From assembly GCF_003860135.1 (NCBI RefSeq), contig NZ_RQYN01000005.1, positions 81,919 to 145,918 on the forward strand: a stretch of DNA of 64,000 nt, given 5' to 3'. The notes beneath the pieces were generated by a model that did no database searches, had not been told where the DNA came from, and was given only the letters and a program-made list of their open reading frames with translations. A program made the translations under genes and the position numbers. Below, one piece after another: positions 9,244 to 18,052 of this stretch; position 1 is the stretch's first letter, and each line of letters begins with the position of its first letter. The stretch is from Tannerella forsythia. GTDB taxonomy: Bacteria > Bacteroidota > Bacteroidia > Bacteroidales > Tannerellaceae.

Positions 9244-9278
9244 AAAAAAGTCCCACAAATCAATGATTTGTAGGACTT
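9244..9278 (-). terminator. Terminator downstream of tRNA-Ser
   Basis: On the minus strand, AAGTCCTACAAATCA and TGATTTGTGGGACTT pair with one G-T or mismatch position and are followed by a T-run, forming a rho-independent terminator about 37 bp after the tRNA 3' end. Confidence 0.75.
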
Positions 9279-9314
9279 GTCTTGCTTTTGACCTTTTTTG
9301 TCTTAGTCTTCCGG

Positions 9315-9401
9315 CGGAAAGCGAGGGATTCGAACCCCCGGTACAGTTGCCCGTACACCGCATTTCGAGTGCGGCCCATTCGACCACTCTGGCAGCTTTC
9401 C
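9315..9401 (-). tRNA. tRNA-Ser (anticodon CGA)
   Basis: The minus strand folds as a class II tRNA. The acceptor stem is GGAAAGC/GCTTTCC, the anticodon stem-loop CCGCACTCGAAATGCGG gives CGA, there is a long variable arm (GTACGGGCAACTGTAC), and the T-loop is GGTTCGAATCC. CCA is not encoded. It marks the boundary between the accessory island and the core genes and is a plausible integration site for the island. Confidence 0.95.
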
Positions 9402-9588
9402 TTCCTTTTCTAAAGGACGCGCAAAGGTAATATGTTTTTCAGAAAATACAAAAAACGAAATAAATTTACTTGTCGGTCCCCTTTTTCGCTCTTTCTGGAA
9501 TTGGGGCTTTTCTTACGCCTTCTTTGTTGTCTCTGAAATGCTTGTCTTTATTTTGCGATTTTTAGAGCGGATAATGTAAAAGTTTTAC

Positions 9589-9596
9589 TATTTTTG
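9589..9596 (+). promoter_or_regulatory. Likely dnaN promoter -7 element
   Basis: TATTTTTG matches TAnnTTTG and lies 54 bp upstream of the dnaN ATG in an AT-rich gap with no gene. Confidence 0.5.
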
Positions 9597-9650
9597 CTCG
9601 ACTTATCAAACAGACAAAATAATATTAACTATAAGAAAATATAAACCGTT

Positions 9651-10775
9651 ATGAAATTTGATGTATCAAGTTCCGCGTTGTTGACACGCTTGCAGTCGAT
9701 CAGTAAAGTGATTGCTTCGAAAAATACGCTGCCTATCTTAGACAGTTTCTTGTTTCAGTTGGAGGGCAATAAACTGACGATTACGGCTTCCGATGTGGAA
9801 ACTCGTCTGGTGACAACCGTCGATGTGATGAATGCCAGCGGAAGCGGTCTGTTTGCTGTTTCTGCCAAGATTCTCTTAGAGCCGTTGAAAGAATTGCCGG
9901 AACAACCACTTGTGTTTGAGATCAACGATGATAACTTGTCGACCGTTGTGCGTTACGAGAACGGGAAGTATGAATTTATCGGCCAGCGTGGTGATACATA
10001 TCCTCAACAAAAACCGTTGGGCGAAAACGCCGTAGACCTCACCATGGAGTCGCAGGTATTGTTGAATGGTATCGCGCGGGCGTTTTTTGCTACGGCCGAC
10101 GACGAACTTCGTCCGGTGATGAACGGAATCTACTTTGATATTCAGACCGATAATCTGACGTTTGTCGCTTCGGATGGTCATAAACTGGTGCGGTTGCGTA
10201 ATCTGGCTGTCAGATCGGAAGGGCGTGCTTCGTTTATTTTGCCGAAGAAGCCGGCAAATTTATTAAAGGCTTTATTACCTAAGAATACCGATCCGGTCAA
10301 GATCGCGTTCGATGAAAATAATGCTTATGTGAAGACGGCTAATTTCGAGATGGTCTGCCGTTTGATAGAAGGGCGTTATCCGAACTACAACAGCGTGATT
10401 CCGCAAGATAATCCCAACAAAGTCACGGTCGATCGCGTATCGCTGCTGACGGCCTTGAAGCGCGTATCCGTTTCTTCCAATCCGGCCAGCGGTCTCGTTA
10501 AGTTACAGCTTTCGAAAGATGCCATGATGATTTCGGCACAGGATATTGACTTTTCTACTTCGGCCGAAGAACGGGTGATGTGTCAATATGAAGGAATGGA
10601 TTTGAGCATCGGATTCAAAGGGACCTTTTTGATCGAGATATTAAGCAACATCAACTCGGGCGAAATTGTGCTGGAATTGGCTGATCCGTCTCGCGCCGGA
10701 GTGATTGTACCGGTGGAAAACGAATCGGATGAAGAACTCCTGATGTTGCTCATGCCGATGGTCTTGAACGATTAA
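9651..10775 (+). CDS. dnaN: DNA polymerase III beta subunit (sliding clamp)
   Basis: This 374-residue protein has the length and three-domain repeat structure of bacterial beta clamps. Recognisable segments are the N-terminal LQSISKVIASKNTLPILDSF, then DGHKLVRLR (domain 2), ILPKKPANLLKALLP, and the C-terminal end in VENESDEELLMLLMPM, the hydrophobic-pocket region that binds polymerase and other partners. It encircles DNA to give the replicase processivity. It is the first gene of a plus-strand run with the exonuclease 11 bp downstream. In this organism dnaN sits with repair genes, not next to dnaA in this window. Confidence 0.97.
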   Translation: MKFDVSSSALLTRLQSISKVIASKNTLPILDSFLFQLEGNKLTITASDVETRLVTTVDVMNASGSGLFAVSAKILLEPLKELPEQPLVFEINDDNLSTVVRYENGKYEFIGQRGDTYPQQKPLGENAVDLTMESQVLLNGIARAFFATADDELRPVMNGIYFDIQTDNLTFVASDGHKLVRLRNLAVRSEGRASFILPKKPANLLKALLPKNTDPVKIAFDENNAYVKTANFEMVCRLIEGRYPNYNSVIPQDNPNKVTVDRVSLLTALKRVSVSSNPASGLVKLQLSKDAMMISAQDIDFSTSAEERVMCQYEGMDLSIGFKGTFLIEILSNINSGEIVLELADPSRAGVIVPVENESDEELLMLLMPMVLND

Positions 10776-10786
10776 ATCACGATTAC

Positions 10787-11548
10787 ATGCAGCTCAATTT
10801 AGCCAATCCGCTGGTGTTTTTCGACTTGGAAACTACCGGTGTGAATATCTGTAAAGACCGGATTGTCGAAATTTCGTATTTGAAAATTTCGCCGAACGGA
10901 AAAGAAGAAGGGAAAACCCGGCGCATCAATCCGGGAATGCCGATCCCACCGGAGGCAACGGCCATACATGGCATTACGGACGAGGATGTGAAGGATTGCC
11001 CGACCTTCAAAGAGATTGCCAAATCGCTGGCGTCGCAGATCGAAGGGTGCGACTTGGCCGGATTTAATTCGAACCGTTTCGATATACCGCTGTTGGCCGA
11101 AGAATTTTTGCGTGCGAATGTGAATATTGATTTGTCCAAACGTAAGTTTGTCGATGTACAGACCATCTTTCACAAGATGGAACAGCGCACGTTGCAGGCT
11201 GCCTACAAATTCTACTGCGACAAAGAGTTGGATGACGCGCATAGCGCCGAGGCCGACACGAAAGCGACGTATGAGGTCTTGAAAGCTCAGTTAGACCGCT
11301 ATCCCGATTTGAAGAACGATGTGAAATTTCTTTCCGAGTATTCGAGTTTTACGAACAATGTCGATTTCGCCGGACGGATGATATATAACGACAAAGGCGA
11401 AGAAGTGATCAACTTCGGGAAGTATAAAGGACGTTTGGTGACGGACGTGCTGCAAACCGATCCGGGATATTATGCATGGATTATGGGCGGGGATTTTCCG
11501 CTCAACACGAAGCAGAAACTGACGGAGATCCGGATGAGGATGAAGTAG
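10787..11548 (+). CDS. DnaQ-like 3'-5' exonuclease with C-terminal DUF3820 domain
   Basis: The 253-residue protein starts with a DEDDh exonuclease domain. Exo I is FFDLETTGV (D and E ligands), Exo II is GFNSNRFDIPLL, and Exo III is AHSAEADTKATYEVL, with the H and D positions present. The last 50 residues (NFGKYKGRLVTDVLQTDPGY) match the DUF3820 module often fused to Bacteroidetes exonucleases. It is probably the epsilon-type proofreading subunit or a related repair exonuclease. Its place 11 bp after dnaN supports a role at the replisome. Confidence 0.93.
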   Translation: MQLNLANPLVFFDLETTGVNICKDRIVEISYLKISPNGKEEGKTRRINPGMPIPPEATAIHGITDEDVKDCPTFKEIAKSLASQIEGCDLAGFNSNRFDIPLLAEEFLRANVNIDLSKRKFVDVQTIFHKMEQRTLQAAYKFYCDKELDDAHSAEADTKATYEVLKAQLDRYPDLKNDVKFLSEYSSFTNNVDFAGRMIYNDKGEEVINFGKYKGRLVTDVLQTDPGYYAWIMGGDFPLNTKQKLTEIRMRMK

Positions 11549-11600
11549 CGACAAATCACCGACAAAGATAATAAGAAGCAAAGCTGTACGTTGTAAACGT

Positions 11601-12806
11601 ATGCGAGGAAAAAAAATCATATTAGGCATAACAGGCGGTATTGCCGCCTATAAGGCCGCTTATCTGATCCGTGCTTTGGTGAAGGAAGGGGCGGAGGTGC
11701 AGGTGGTGATGACGCCGGCCGCGAAAGAATTTATCACGCCTCTGACCTTGGCCACGTTGAGCCGTAAGCCGGTTATCAGTGAGTTTTTCTCTAACCGCGA
11801 CGGATCGTGGAACAGCCATGTCGATTTGGGATTGTGGGCCGACGCGATGCTTATCGCCCCGGCTACGGCTTCGACGATCGGGAAGATGGCGAACGGCGTA
11901 GCGGATAATATGCTGGTGACGACGTACCTCTCGTGCAAGGCGCCTGTTTTTATCGCTCCGGCGATGGACTTGGATATGTTTGCTCATCCGTCGACGCAGC
12001 AAAATCTGGCCCGTTTACGTTCGTACGGTAATCATATCATCGAACCGGGCGAAGGCGAATTGGCCAGTCAGTTAGTCGGCAAGGGACGGATGCGCGAGCC
12101 CGACGAGATTGTCCGTGTGCTGGCTGCTTTCTTTGTCGCCTCGAATGATTTGCAAGGGAAAACGATCCTGATCACGGCCGGCCCTACCTACGAGAAAATC
12201 GATCCCGTACGTTTTATCGGCAACTACTCTTCGGGAAAGATGGGCTTCGCGTTGGCCGAGGCGTGCGCGCGAAGAGGCGCGAAGGTACGATTGATTGCCG
12301 GGCCTGTTTCGTTGAAAGTAGATCATCCCAACATCCTGCGGACAGACGTCGAGTCGGCCGATGAGATGTATGAAGCGACGGTGTCGGCTTTCTCCGATGC
12401 GGAGATCGCGATTCTTTCGGCGGCGGTGGCCGATTATCGTCCGGCGGAGGCAGCGTCGCAGAAGATCAAGCGCGAAGGACGGGAGGCGCTCTCGTTATCG
12501 TTGGTGCGCAACAGGGATATTGCGGCCGTGTTGGGCGAGAGGAAACGTGCCGGGCAGTATGTAGTGGGCTTCGCCTTGGAAACGAACGACGCCGTGGCGC
12601 ATGCGAAGGAAAAATTGGCGCGAAAAAAGCTCGACATGATTGTGCTGAACTCGCTTCAGGAAGAAGGGGCGGGCTTCGCGTGCGATACGAACAAAATTAC
12701 CGTGATCGACCGTGAGGGGCAGATGACCGACTTTCCGCTGAAAGATAAAAAAGCCGTGGCCGACGATATCTTAGATTGTCTGAAAACGTTAATAACAAAG
12801 GGATGA
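11601..12806 (+). CDS. coaBC: Bifunctional phosphopantothenoylcysteine decarboxylase/synthetase
   Basis: The 401-residue protein makes 4'-phosphopantetheine in coenzyme A synthesis. The N-terminal flavoprotein half (CoaC, residues 1-180) shows GITGGIAAYKAAYLIRAL, the SHVDLGLWADAMLIAPATA block with the catalytic His, and APAMDLDMF. The C-terminal CoaB half shows ITAGPTYEKIDPVRFIGNYS and SSGKMGFALAEA, the CTP-binding region. Its TGA overlaps the next ATG (ATGA), so translation is probably coupled to the DUF4835 gene. Confidence 0.96.
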   Translation: MRGKKIILGITGGIAAYKAAYLIRALVKEGAEVQVVMTPAAKEFITPLTLATLSRKPVISEFFSNRDGSWNSHVDLGLWADAMLIAPATASTIGKMANGVADNMLVTTYLSCKAPVFIAPAMDLDMFAHPSTQQNLARLRSYGNHIIEPGEGELASQLVGKGRMREPDEIVRVLAAFFVASNDLQGKTILITAGPTYEKIDPVRFIGNYSSGKMGFALAEACARRGAKVRLIAGPVSLKVDHPNILRTDVESADEMYEATVSAFSDAEIAILSAAVADYRPAEAASQKIKREGREALSLSLVRNRDIAAVLGERKRAGQYVVGFALETNDAVAHAKEKLARKKLDMIVLNSLQEEGAGFACDTNKITVIDREGQMTDFPLKDKKAVADDILDCLKTLITKG

Positions 12807-13708
12807 ACAGAAGAAAGAAGTGGCTTGTCTGTCTGTTGGCAACGCTGGCGTTAAGCGGCTGGTCGCAGGTATCCGAACTGAATGCGAAGCTATCGATCAA
12901 CAGCAGTAAGGTACAGGGCACGAACAAGGAAGTTTTCAACACCTTGCAGAGGGCGTTGAACGAGTTTATCAATAATAAGAAATGGACGAACGCCAAATTT
13001 TCGCCCAATGAACGAATCGACTGTACGTTTACGATGATTGTCAATACGCAGGAAGATAATCGCTTCAGTTGCGAGTTGCAAGTACAGGCGCGTCGTCCGG
13101 TTTATAATTCGTCTTACGCGACTACGATTTTTAACTTCCGCGACACGCAGCTCGATTTCCAATATATGGAGAACGAGCCGTTGGAGTTTTCGGAAACGAC
13201 GTTACAGAGTAACCTGACGGCAACGATCGTCTTTTATATTTATGTGATTCTGGGCATCGATTTCGACGGTTTTTCGCCCAAGGGCGGGAGTGTTTTTTTC
13301 CAGCAGGCGCAGCAGATTCTGACGTTGGCGCAGTCCGAACCGTCGTGGAACGGTTGGAAGGCGTTTGAGAACGACCGCAACCGTCATGCGTTGATTACGG
13401 CGCTGACCGAGAATCAGAGCGAGGGGTACCGTCAGTTCTGGTACGATTATCATCGCAAGGGGCTGGATGAGATGGCGGCCAACGCCGATCGCGGACGGAC
13501 GAATATCCTTGAGGCGTTGCCCGCTTTGGCGGCGTACAAGAGTGCGCGCCCCACTTCCATCCTGCTGCAAGTTTTTTCCGATACGAAACTGGATGAGCTG
13601 GTGGCCATCTACTCCAAAGCCACGACGCAGGAGAAGCAAGCCGGCTATAAAACCTTGTCGAACCTCTATCCGGGCCAGACGAACCGGCTCGAATCGCTTA
13701 GAAATTAA
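12803..13708 (+). CDS. DUF4835 family exported protein
   Basis: The start was set at the ATG overlapping the coaBC stop, giving 301 residues, rather than an upstream ATG within coaBC. An N-terminal signal peptide is clear (RRKKWLVCLLATLALSGWSQ), so the protein is periplasmic or outer-membrane associated. The body has the DUF4835 pattern: a beta-rich N-terminal half (INSSKVQGTNKEVFNTLQRA, RPVYNSSYATTIFNFRDTQ) and a helical C-terminal half. The family is confined largely to Bacteroidetes and is regularly placed between coaBC and recN. The function is unknown to me; a gliding or type IX secretion link has been suggested for neighbours of this kind, but nothing here proves it. Confidence 0.88.
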   Translation: MNRRKKWLVCLLATLALSGWSQVSELNAKLSINSSKVQGTNKEVFNTLQRALNEFINNKKWTNAKFSPNERIDCTFTMIVNTQEDNRFSCELQVQARRPVYNSSYATTIFNFRDTQLDFQYMENEPLEFSETTLQSNLTATIVFYIYVILGIDFDGFSPKGGSVFFQQAQQILTLAQSEPSWNGWKAFENDRNRHALITALTENQSEGYRQFWYDYHRKGLDEMAANADRGRTNILEALPALAAYKSARPTSILLQVFSDTKLDELVAIYSKATTQEKQAGYKTLSNLYPGQTNRLESLRN

Positions 13709-13711
13709 CGT

Positions 13712-15376
13712 ATGCTTCAATCGCTTTTTATACGAAACTTCGTCTTGATAGACGAACTCCATATTCGCTTTGACGAAGGCTTTTCGGTCGTGACCGGCGA
13801 AACGGGAGCCGGAAAGTCCATTATTCTCGGGGCGTTGGCGCTCGTGCTGGGACAGCGCGCCGATTCGAAGAGCATTCAGTCCGGCGCGGATAAATGTGTC
13901 GTCGAGGCCGTGTTCGACGTCTCGGCTTATCGGCTCGAAGACTTTTTCCGGTCGCATGATCTGGAGTATGACGCGGAGAATTGCATCTTGCGCCGCGAGC
14001 TGATGAGCAGCGGCAAGTCACGCGCGTTCATCAACGATACGCCGGCTCCGCTCTCGGTAGTCAAGGCTTTGGGCGACCGGCTCATCGATGTGCATTCGCA
14101 GCATCAGAATCTTTTGCTGGCCGATACGCAGTTTCAGATGAACGTGGTCGATATCATGGCCAAAACGGAGCCTTTGCTGGTCGATTATCGGCGGGAATAT
14201 GATCGTTATCAATCCGTCGTACGACAGTTGGACGAGCTGGAAGCGTTGGCGGCCAAGAGCCGGCAGGACGAGGATTATCTGCGTTTTCAGGTCGAAGAAT
14301 TACGCACGGCGCAGTTGACGGCCGGCGAACAGGAAGAGCTGGAGGCCGAACTGGAAACGCTCTCGCATACGGAAGAGATCAAGTCGGCGTTGTATAAAGT
14401 CACCGACAGCCTGATCGGAGAGGAGAGGGGCGTGGTGCAGCAGCTGAAAGGGGCGCTTCATGATGTCGAAGCGTTAGAAGCGTACTTCCCGAAGGCGAAA
14501 GACTTTGCCGAGCGCTTGCGTTCGGCATGGACGGACATGTCCGATCTGGCATCGGAGACGGATGTGTTGAAGGAAGACGTGGAGTTCGACCCGAATCGTT
14601 TGGAGTGGGTCAACGAGCGACTGAACACGATTTATTCGTTGCAGCAGAAACACCGTGTGCCGTCGGTCGAGGAGCTGCTGGCGTTACAGCAGCGGTTTAC
14701 GACGCAACTCTCGGCCATCGATTCGTTCGACGAGCAGATGGAGGCGCTCACGAAGCAGCGCGAAACGATTTACGAGGCGTTGATGGTACAGGCCGGCGCG
14801 CTGACGGCTCGACGCCGTGAGGCGGCCGCCGAGATAGAACGGCAGCTTGTCGACCGGATGGTGCTGCTGGGCATGCCCAATACCCGCTTCGGGATCGAGC
14901 TGGCACAGAAAGAAAAGCCGTCGGCCGACGGCATCGACGAGGTTCGTTTCCTTTTTTCGGCCAATAAGAACGAAGCGCTCAAACCGGTGGCGCAGACGGC
15001 CTCCGGCGGCGAAATCTCCCGCCTGATGTTGTGCATCAAGGCCATGATTGCCGGTTTTGCCGCGTTGCCGGCCATCATCTTCGACGAGATCGATACGGGC
15101 GTATCGGGCGAGATTGCCGATAAAATGGCCGACATCATGCAGGATCTCGGACAAAAGATGCAGGTGATCACGATTACGCATCTGCCGCAGATCGCGGCCA
15201 AAGGACGGGCGCATTATTTCGTCTACAAGGAAGATACGGCCGAACGGACGTTGACGCGCATCCGTCCGCTGACGACCGAAGAGCGCGTCAACGAAGTGGC
15301 GCGGATGCTCAGCGGAGCGTCGCTGACCGACGCCGCCGTGGCGAACGCGAGGGCGTTGTTGCAAAAAGAAAAATAA
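13712..15376 (+). CDS. recN: DNA repair ATPase RecN
   Basis: This 554-residue SMC-like protein acts in double-strand break repair. The ATPase head halves are at the ends: Walker A VVTGETGAGKSIILGAL near residue 30, the signature-like ASGGEISRLMLCIKAM, and Walker B PAIIFDEIDTGVSGEIAD near 450-470, followed by the QVITITHLPQIAAKG switch region. Between them is a long, charged coiled coil (residues about 150-360). The gene begins 3 bp after the DUF4835 gene and is in the same operon. Confidence 0.97.
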   Translation: MLQSLFIRNFVLIDELHIRFDEGFSVVTGETGAGKSIILGALALVLGQRADSKSIQSGADKCVVEAVFDVSAYRLEDFFRSHDLEYDAENCILRRELMSSGKSRAFINDTPAPLSVVKALGDRLIDVHSQHQNLLLADTQFQMNVVDIMAKTEPLLVDYRREYDRYQSVVRQLDELEALAAKSRQDEDYLRFQVEELRTAQLTAGEQEELEAELETLSHTEEIKSALYKVTDSLIGEERGVVQQLKGALHDVEALEAYFPKAKDFAERLRSAWTDMSDLASETDVLKEDVEFDPNRLEWVNERLNTIYSLQQKHRVPSVEELLALQQRFTTQLSAIDSFDEQMEALTKQRETIYEALMVQAGALTARRREAAAEIERQLVDRMVLLGMPNTRFGIELAQKEKPSADGIDEVRFLFSANKNEALKPVAQTASGGEISRLMLCIKAMIAGFAALPAIIFDEIDTGVSGEIADKMADIMQDLGQKMQVITITHLPQIAAKGRAHYFVYKEDTAERTLTRIRPLTTEERVNEVARMLSGASLTDAAVANARALLQKEK

Positions 15377-15388
15377 ACCGAAAGAGAG

Positions 15389-16132
15389 ATGAGTGATAAA
15401 GACATGATATTCGGCATTCGTGCCGTGATGGAGGCGATACAGGCCGGCCGCGAGGTAGACAAGATTATGGTGAAAAAAGACTTGCAGGGCGACCTGATCC
15501 GCGAGCTGGGCGAGCTGCTCAAGGGACGGATGGTGCCGGTGCAACGGGTGCCGGTGGAGCGGTTGAACCGCATCACGCGGAAGAACCATCAGGGGGTGAT
15601 CGCGTTTGTTTCGGCCGTGACGTATCACCGGCTCGAAGACATCATTCCTTTTGTGTTCGAGCAGGGGCGAGACCCGTTCATCGTGTTGCTCGACGGAGTG
15701 ACCGACGTGCGCAATTTCGGGGCGATAGCCCGCACGTGCGAGTGTGCCGGGGTCGACGCGCTGGTTATCCCGTCGGAAGGGAGCGTTTCGGTCACGGCCG
15801 ATGCGATGAAGACTTCGGCCGGGGCGCTCAACGTGTTGCCCGTATGCAAGGAGCGCACCATTCATCAGGCCATTCGATTTTTGAAAGACAGCGGGGTGAA
15901 GGTGTTTGCCGCTACCGAGAAGGCCTCGGCAAGTTATACCGAGGTGTCGTACGACGGGCCGGTGGCCCTTGTGATGGGCGCGGAAGATACGGGTGTTTCG
16001 GCGGCGAACCTGCGCGTCTGCGACGAGATGATCCGGATCCCGCAGGTTGGCTCCATTGCTTCGCTCAATGTGTCGGTCGCTACCGGGGTGATGCTCTTCG
16101 AAGCCCTCCGACAACGCTCCGAACGGAAATAA
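15389..16132 (+). CDS. rlmB: TrmH-family RNA 2'-O-methyltransferase (RlmB type)
   Basis: The 247-residue SPOUT enzyme has an N-terminal substrate-binding domain (MIFGIRAVMEAIQAGREVDK) and the three SPOUT motifs: NFGAIARTCECAG, LVMGAEDTGVS and IPQVGSIASLNVSVATGVML. These bind S-adenosylmethionine in the deep trefoil knot. RlmB methylates a guanosine of 23S rRNA (G2251 in E. coli numbering). Related TrmH proteins act on tRNA, so the exact target is inferred from the N-terminal domain and length. It is the last gene of the dnaN-recN run. Confidence 0.92.
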   Translation: MSDKDMIFGIRAVMEAIQAGREVDKIMVKKDLQGDLIRELGELLKGRMVPVQRVPVERLNRITRKNHQGVIAFVSAVTYHRLEDIIPFVFEQGRDPFIVLLDGVTDVRNFGAIARTCECAGVDALVIPSEGSVSVTADAMKTSAGALNVLPVCKERTIHQAIRFLKDSGVKVFAATEKASASYTEVSYDGPVALVMGAEDTGVSAANLRVCDEMIRIPQVGSIASLNVSVATGVMLFEALRQRSERK

Positions 16133-16180
16133 TCAATTACGAATTACGGATTACGAATTACGAACGCCTCGGCTGTCCGA

Positions 16181-16413
16181 ACGCAAATAACGCAAATGGC
16201 GCAAATCAACGCAAATTAAAACTTGTGTTCCTTGTCATAAACTTGTGCCCCTTGCGGTTCTGACTGCTGACCGCTGAAAACAGATAGCTAACGAACAATT
16301 ACGAATTACGAACGCAAATAACGCAAATGGGCGCAAATCAACGCAAATTAAAACTTGTGTTCCTTGTCATAAACTTGTGCCCCTTGTGGTTCTGACCGCT
16401 GACCGCTGAAAAC
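16181..16413. repeat. Two near-identical 101-bp direct repeats in a gene-free gap
   Basis: Positions 16181-16281 and 16312-16413 share almost every base (one indel and a few substitutions), beginning ACGCAAATAACGCAAATGG and ending GACCGCTGAAAAC. Each is preceded by short ATTACGA-type reiterations (16133-16170 and 16297-16311). They fill the 379-bp gap between rlmB and the convergent DUF6261-type gene. I see no gene in them; short GCAAAT reiterations occur inside. Confidence 0.85.
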
Positions 16414-16511
16414 TAAACAATCCCATTGCAAAAGGGGGAATGTCATCCCGACAGCCCCCTCTCTGAAAAATATGAAAAGCTCTTTTATATAAACCTTCAT
16501 GAAACCTCGTT

Positions 16512-17333
16512 TTATGTCGCCTGCGGCGTTTCACTGCCGCCGCCGTCTTCGGCCGGAGGATTTTGCGGATCGGGTGCCGGCGGTTCCGGCTCGGGCGATC
16601 CTCCTTTCGACCGCCGTCGGGCGATCGTCTCCTGCAACTGACGGCTCAGCGCGTTCACCCGGTCGATGACGCCGCCCAGCTCTTCGGCCTTTACAATATC
16701 GTGCGTGATCAGCTCGTTGACCTGATACAGGGCGCCGATGCCGCCGATCAGGGAGCGGAACGCCTCGTCCACCTTCGGACGGATCGCCTTCATGTTGTCG
16801 CGCTCGTAACGCTCCAGCTTCTCGCCCGAACGCATGCCGTACAGCGTGTTGAATTCGTTGTTGGCTTTGTCGAGCATCTCGACCGGCCCTTGCAGATCGA
16901 GCAAATGCACGTCGTCGCGATAATCCTCACCCAGCAAATCCTGCGTCAGGTTCGTCACCAAGGCCGTATTTTCGGCAAACGGTTGTTGGTTGGCCAGCCG
17001 GTACGGTTTCAGGGCGAACGAGAGGCGTTCGGCCGCGGCGCGTTTTTCGGGCACGGGATGATACAGTCCGCTGTCGATCATTTGTCGCACGAAGACGAAC
17101 AGGTCGTCGCGTTTGCGGTCGCATTCCTCGATTTCTTTCGTCTTGGCATACGCCTGATTCTGCTTGTAGGCCCGGTCTTCTTCGGCAAACAGCGTAGTGT
17201 ACGTCGTGCGTAGCGGCGAGAGCAGATACTGCGTCGCGAATCCTTCACTGATGATGCCCAATACATCGTTATGATACTGATAATGCTCTCCGTTGCGAGC
17301 ATTGTTTAGATTGATTTTGATGAATTCTTTCAT
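16512..17333 (-). CDS. DUF6261 family protein, copy 1
   Basis: The 273-residue cytoplasmic protein has no signal peptide. Its N-terminus FIKINLNNARNGEHYQYHND is the typical opening of DUF6261 proteins. The rest is helical and charged (RDDLFVFVRQMIDSG, NNEFNTLYGMRSGEKL, ELGGVIDRVNALSRQL). The last 35 residues are a low-complexity Pro/Glu/Ser tail. Function is unknown. A homologous gene lies at 46200, and both are preceded by long tandem palindrome arrays in the leader. The family name is from recognition of the N-terminal pattern, not a search. Confidence 0.75.
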   Translation of the reverse strand: MKEFIKINLNNARNGEHYQYHNDVLGIISEGFATQYLLSPLRTTYTTLFAEEDRAYKQNQAYAKTKEIEECDRKRDDLFVFVRQMIDSGLYHPVPEKRAAAERLSFALKPYRLANQQPFAENTALVTNLTQDLLGEDYRDDVHLLDLQGPVEMLDKANNEFNTLYGMRSGEKLERYERDNMKAIRPKVDEAFRSLIGGIGALYQVNELITHDIVKAEELGGVIDRVNALSRQLQETIARRRSKGGSPEPEPPAPDPQNPPAEDGGGSETPQAT

Positions 17334-17383
17334 GATGTGTAAACTTTAAGCGTTTTTCAATTTTTGAATTTGTTAAAAAATAC

Positions 17384-17586
17384 GTTCAGAAAGTTCTGAA
17401 ACCTTGCCGATGAACTTTTTTATACTTTCAGAAAGTTCTGAAACCTTCCCAATGAACATTTTTGTGCTTTCAGAAGGTTCTGAAAGCTTTCAGAAGGTTC
17501 TGAAACCTTGCCGATGAACTTTTTTATACTTTCAGAAGGTTCTGAAACCTTGCCGACGAACTTTTTTACCTTTCAGAGAGTTCTGA
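17384..17586 (-). repeat. Array of six palindromes, 42-bp period, upstream of DUF6261 copy 1
   Basis: Six copies of TTCAGAAnGTTCTGAA begin near 17384, 17426, 17468, 17488, 17530 and 17571. Spacing is 42 bp except for one 20-bp step (a unit without its spacer) and one 41-bp step. Spacers read ACCTTGCCGATGAACTTTTT with small changes. Each unit can form a hairpin in RNA or bind a dimeric protein. The array ends about 50 bp before the DUF6261 start, and a promoter-like TATCTTTA (minus strand, 17726-17733, one base off consensus) lies upstream, so the array is probably transcribed as leader. Confidence 0.9.
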
Positions 17587-17845
17587 ATGATCTTTTGCTA
17601 ATGAAAGCTGCTAAAACTCTCTGAATGCTTTTCCTGCCTTTTCTTCGACCGTTTCTCCCGCTTGGCGAAACGTGTCGCGGCCGGTTTTCGTGTTTCTCCT
17701 CCTTTCTTTTGTCCGGTCGCGGGGGTAAAGATACATATTTCTGCGGATATATTATACAATGTATAAAAAAAATAACAGGGTGGCGGCATTTTTTTGTTTG
17801 TCGGGCGAAGAAATGCCAATAAAATATAATATCTTCGCCCGCAAA

Positions 17846-18040
17846 ATGGGAAAAAGAAAAATCATCTTACGGATATTGTCGGTGTTAATCGTGCTGATTG
17901 GCGTGGCGAGCGCGGTCGCTTACTTCGTGTTGCGCCCGGAGAAAGAATGGATGGCGTTTTATGTACTCTGCTGCGGCGGAGTCTTGATCGTCAATCTGAT
18001 TCTGATGATGATTTTCGCCGCTAAAAATATCCGGAAATAA
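17846..18040 (+). CDS. Small two-helix membrane protein
   Basis: From the ATG at 17846 the product has 64 residues with two hydrophobic segments, LRILSVLIVLIGVASAVAYF (about 8-27) and FYVLCCGGVLIVNLILMMIF (about 38-57), and charged ends. The frame is open further upstream (ATG at 17813 and 17759), but the extra residues look noncoding. It precedes the GH16 gene by 12 bp and may share its transcript. I do not recognise the family. Confidence 0.65.
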   Translation: MGKRKIILRILSVLIVLIGVASAVAYFVLRPEKEWMAFYVLCCGGVLIVNLILMMIFAAKNIRK

Positions 18041-18052
18041 AAAAACACTGGT

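Noticed and set aside
14684..16114. 476-codon minus-strand frame opposite recN and rlmB
   Set aside because: It is a shadow of two clear genes on the plus strand; its translation is rich in His and Arg and lacks motifs.
17384..17586. CRISPR-like array
   Set aside because: The sequences between palindromes are also repeated, not unique spacers.
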